From assembly GCF_902364365.1 (NCBI RefSeq), contig NZ_CABJDN010000001.1, positions 62,001 to 126,000 of the forward strand: a DNA stretch of 64,000 nucleotides, given 5' to 3'. Shown here piece after piece: positions 61,230 through 64,000 of this stretch. This stretch comes from Bacteroides intestinalis. Its GTDB lineage: Bacteria; Bacteroidota; Bacteroidia; Bacteroidales; Bacteroidaceae. The notes beneath the pieces were generated by a model. That model searched no databases. It was not told where the DNA came from and saw nothing but the letters and a program-made list of their open reading frames with translations. Both the position numbers and the translations under genes were made by a program. Position 1 is the stretch's first letter, and every line of letters begins with the position of its first letter.

Positions 61230-64000
61230 ATGAAACTAAAGACGTATGCTACATTCTTTTTTCTTCTCCTATTGTGCTCATCATTGAGTGCCGGTTGGCA
61301 ACGGCCGATAACGAACTATACACGTCATGCTTATAAAGCCGGTAATCAGAATTGGGGGTTACAGCAGCATGAAAACGGTTGGATGTATGTGGCCAATACC
61401 AATGGACTGCTGGAGTTTGATGGTGCCGGATGGAATCTTTATCCCATGCATAATGCAAAAGCCCGTGCTATGAAAATAGGAAATGACGGACGGATTTACA
61501 TCGGTGGAATCGGTCGTTTTGGCTATTTTACGCCGAATCGTTTGGGAGGGTTAGATTATACTTGTCTTTCGGATAGTTTGCCTCCTAACTCTGCTATTGG
61601 TGTTATCTGGAATATTCTGCAAGACAAAAACCGAATCTGTTTCCAGTCGGATCGTAGCTTGTTTTATTGGGAAAATGACCGTTTGGAGTATCTGGAATGT
61701 AGCGGTGAAATATATACTTCTTCTATCGTATACAATAAATTTTATATAGGCGCTGCCGAGGGGCTACTTATTCTTGATGGGAAAGACTTCACTGTAGTAC
61801 CCGGTTCGGAGATATTGGGAAGAATTTCCAGTCTGTTACCTTATAACGGTAAGGTTCTGATAGCTACCCGCTATAACGGACTCTTTACTTATGATGGTGA
61901 AAAGATTGATAAATATACTTGTGCGGCAGATGAGTTCATGAAGAAAAACCGTGTGTTTTGTGCGGCTCTTAATCATTCTTTGTTGGCCATAGGCTCTGTA
62001 CAAGATGGGGTGTGCTTATTGAATCTTGAAAAAGATGAGATCGATGTCATATCTATTAGTAGCGGATTGCAGAATAAAACAGTGCTTAGTATGGCTTTTG
62101 ATACACAGGAAAATCTTTGGTTAGGATTGGATAATGGAATTGATTATATTCATTTGAATTCTCGTATATCCTCTTTATATGGTAACAAGCCGGTTATAGG
62201 TTCGGGATACACTTCTCATCTCTATCGGGATAAACTATATTTGGGAACTAACCAGGGATTGTATTGTACCGTGCCTTCTGTAGATTTGAATCAGACGATA
62301 CCGATGGATTTTATTCCCGGTACGGGTGGTCAGGTGTGGTCGTTCCTGAATCATGATGATAAGCTGTTCTGTGCTTCGGATAATGGCATTTTTGTAATAG
62401 ATGGTGCTAATGTGGAACATCTGGATGGCTTGAGAGGGACGCGTCTGCTTGTATCTCTCAGCCACCGGCCGGATGTGTTGATTGTGGGAACATATGGCAA
62501 ATATAGCGGATTACATCTGTTGCAGAAGGAATCCGGAAAGTGGAAAGTAGCCGGCCGGCTTCGGAACTTTACCTATTCTGCAAAAAGTCTTTTGGCTGAG
62601 AAGACAGGTAATATATTATGGATTACTAATAAAGATAGAGGTGTGTGTCGCCTTCAACTGTCTGATGACTTGAAAGAAGTCATAAATTTGAAGAACTATA
62701 ATAACCATTCTTTTCCTACGGGATATGATGCTTATTTGGCTCAGATAAACAATGAAACCGTGGTGGTGTCACACTATGGCTTATGGCGTTATAATCAGGT
62801 TACGGATAGCTTGGAAGAGTATTCAGAGCTGGAATCTTTATTGGATGGAAAGGCTTCCTATACTTATCTTACTACAGATATTTCGCATAATATGTGGTAT
62901 GTAGTGGGCGGAGCGCTGAAACTGTTGCGCTATGATGCCATGAAAAATACTTATTATAAGAATCCTCATGAGTCTTTTCTGAAAGGTTCGTTGATTGAAA
63001 ATAATGAGTGTGTAAATGTATGTGACGATCAGGCGGTAGTAGGCACAGAAGAAGGTTTCTCATTGGTAAGTCTTTCGCAGATTACTACGGATGTTACACC
63101 ATTGTCTTTGCAGATTCGTCGGGTATATCTGACCGGGCAACGTGATTCATTGATCTATGGGCGTAGTTACCAGTATGATGATTCGCCGGTGATTGTTCCT
63201 TATCGTCACAACTCTCTTCGTATTCAGTACAATGTGAATACCTATGATCCTTCCCAAGCAACCCTTTATTCATTCCGGCTCAGTAATGGTAGTGATAAAG
63301 GTCAATGGAGTGAGTACAGCGAGAATAGCATGAAGGAATTTACAGGCTTACATGAAGGGAAATATGTATTCAGTGTAAAACTGATGACAGATAAAGATCA
63401 GGAACCGGTGATTACGAGTTTTGCTTTTGAGGTATTACCTCCCTGGTATCGTGCATGGTGGAGCTATTTGATTTATGCAGTCATGTTAAGTGGCTTGCTA
63501 TACTATATATATTATCGTATTGCCGATAGCCGCAAGCGCTTGCTGATGCAGAAAGAACTGGAACTTTATCGTCAGAAACAAGAGTTTAAGAAAGAAAGTG
63601 AACTGAAAGATAAGAAGATAGATATCCTGAAAGAAGAAAACCTGCAGTCAGAATTACGTTATAAATCGGAGGAACTGATTCGTACCACTTTGAATATTGT
63701 GCGCAAGAACGAAATCTTGTTGGACATCAAGAAAGAAGTGCTGGGTATTTCTCATTCTATCAGTGAGGAGAATCTTGTATCCCTTCGCCGGAAAACACTC
63801 CGGTTGTTGGGGCAGATCGATACGAATATTGAGCATGATGATGATTTACAGGCATTCCAGAGTACTTTCGATTCTGTGCATCATGATTTCTTCCGTAAAC
63901 TGGAAGAGGCATATCCGGAACTGAATAACAAAGAAAAACTGCTTTGTGCTTATATTCAGATGAATTTGCTTTCTAAAGAAATAGCTCCACTCCTGAATAT
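61230..64000 (+). CDS. Propeller-sensor, membrane-spanning transcriptional regulator of locus 2 (partial, C-terminus beyond window)
   Basis: The first 923 codons are present without a stop. Seen: signal peptide (LLLLCSSLSAG), two-component-regulator-propeller-like repeats through about 660 (GLQQHENGWMYVANTNGLLEF, NLWLGLDNGIDYIHLN), a Y_Y_Y-like domain (about 670-735, YSFRLSNGSDKGQWSEYS, HEGKYVFSVKL), a membrane helix at about 743-764, a long coiled coil (KELELYRQKQEFKKESELKDK), and then, instead of a histidine kinase, a LuxR/GerE-like start (EKLLCAYIQMNLLSKEIAPLLNI). This makes it a one-component relative of the HTCS. It diverges from susC 2, which it most likely activates through the phased repeats at 61035-61075. 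Confidence 0.85.
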   Translation, partial: MKLKTYATFFFLLLLCSSLSAGWQRPITNYTRHAYKAGNQNWGLQQHENGWMYVANTNGLLEFDGAGWNLYPMHNAKARAMKIGNDGRIYIGGIGRFGYFTPNRLGGLDYTCLSDSLPPNSAIGVIWNILQDKNRICFQSDRSLFYWENDRLEYLECSGEIYTSSIVYNKFYIGAAEGLLILDGKDFTVVPGSEILGRISSLLPYNGKVLIATRYNGLFTYDGEKIDKYTCAADEFMKKNRVFCAALNHSLLAIGSVQDGVCLLNLEKDEIDVISISSGLQNKTVLSMAFDTQENLWLGLDNGIDYIHLNSRISSLYGNKPVIGSGYTSHLYRDKLYLGTNQGLYCTVPSVDLNQTIPMDFIPGTGGQVWSFLNHDDKLFCASDNGIFVIDGANVEHLDGLRGTRLLVSLSHRPDVLIVGTYGKYSGLHLLQKESGKWKVAGRLRNFTYSAKSLLAEKTGNILWITNKDRGVCRLQLSDDLKEVINLKNYNNHSFPTGYDAYLAQINNETVVVSHYGLWRYNQVTDSLEEYSELESLLDGKASYTYLTTDISHNMWYVVGGALKLLRYDAMKNTYYKNPHESFLKGSLIENNECVNVCDDQAVVGTEEGFSLVSLSQITTDVTPLSLQIRRVYLTGQRDSLIYGRSYQYDDSPVIVPYRHNSLRIQYNVNTYDPSQATLYSFRLSNGSDKGQWSEYSENSMKEFTGLHEGKYVFSVKLMTDKDQEPVITSFAFEVLPPWYRAWWSYLIYAVMLSGLLYYIYYRIADSRKRLLMQKELELYRQKQEFKKESELKDKKIDILKEENLQSELRYKSEELIRTTLNIVRKNEILLDIKKEVLGISHSISEENLVSLRRKTLRLLGQIDTNIEHDDDLQAFQSTFDSVHHDFFRKLEEAYPELNNKEKLLCAYIQMNLLSKEIAPLLN

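Overview
The window looks like a chromosomal segment of a human-gut Bacteroides species. The evidence is two SusC/SusD pairs, hybrid two-component and propeller-type sensors, a Mfa/Fim-type fimbrial operon, many lipoproteins with late lipobox cysteines, and the Bacteroidetes promoter element TAnnTTTG ahead of most transcription units. No rRNA, tRNA, CRISPR array or insertion sequence was seen.

Layout. 1-6.5 kb: housekeeping genes, namely an EamA-type exporter (cut by the window edge), a DEAD-box RNA helicase, a tyrosine-phosphatase lipoprotein, a PfkB sugar kinase overlapping a SIS-domain isomerase, and a divergent M16 peptidase. 6.5-7.1 kb: a remnant of an ATPase gene and a strong hairpin. 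7.1-18 kb: polysaccharide utilisation locus 1 (SusC, SusD, an opposing hybrid two-component sensor, a serine-type sulfatase), then a convergent alkaline-phosphatase-superfamily enzyme. 19-22.3 kb: a DUF6266 gene, a repeat-bearing intergenic region, queH and a DUF5009 membrane protein. 22.4-29.2 kb: a DUF6377 regulator followed by a GH30-GH5-GH3 operon without SusC/D, probably for a beta-glucan. 29.8-40.9 kb: a seven-gene fimbrial operon. 41-43.8 kb: two tandem paralogous HTH regulators and a small DUF4469-like gene.

43.9-64 kb: locus 2, a self-contained uronic-acid glycan system. It holds SusC, SusD, two small lipoproteins, a tandem beta-helix protein with a beta-propeller tail, a GH2 enzyme, a lyase fused to a GH88 unsaturated uronyl hydrolase, an SDR fructuronate reductase and mannonate dehydratase (UxuA). 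A divergent periplasmic-sensor regulator runs off the window end. Polymer binding, import, depolymerisation, release of uronic acid and conversion to 2-keto-3-deoxygluconate are therefore encoded side by side.

The most interesting unexplained structure is regulatory. Short direct repeats phased at 11 or 22 bp (one or two helical turns) lie upstream of both susC promoters, the GH2 promoter and the uxuA promoter, and a 33-bp triple repeat lies at 20.3 kb. The most unusual proteins are the lyase-GH88 fusion, the double beta-helix/beta-propeller protein and the 1069-residue fimbrial tip candidate with two C-terminal FISUMP-like modules.
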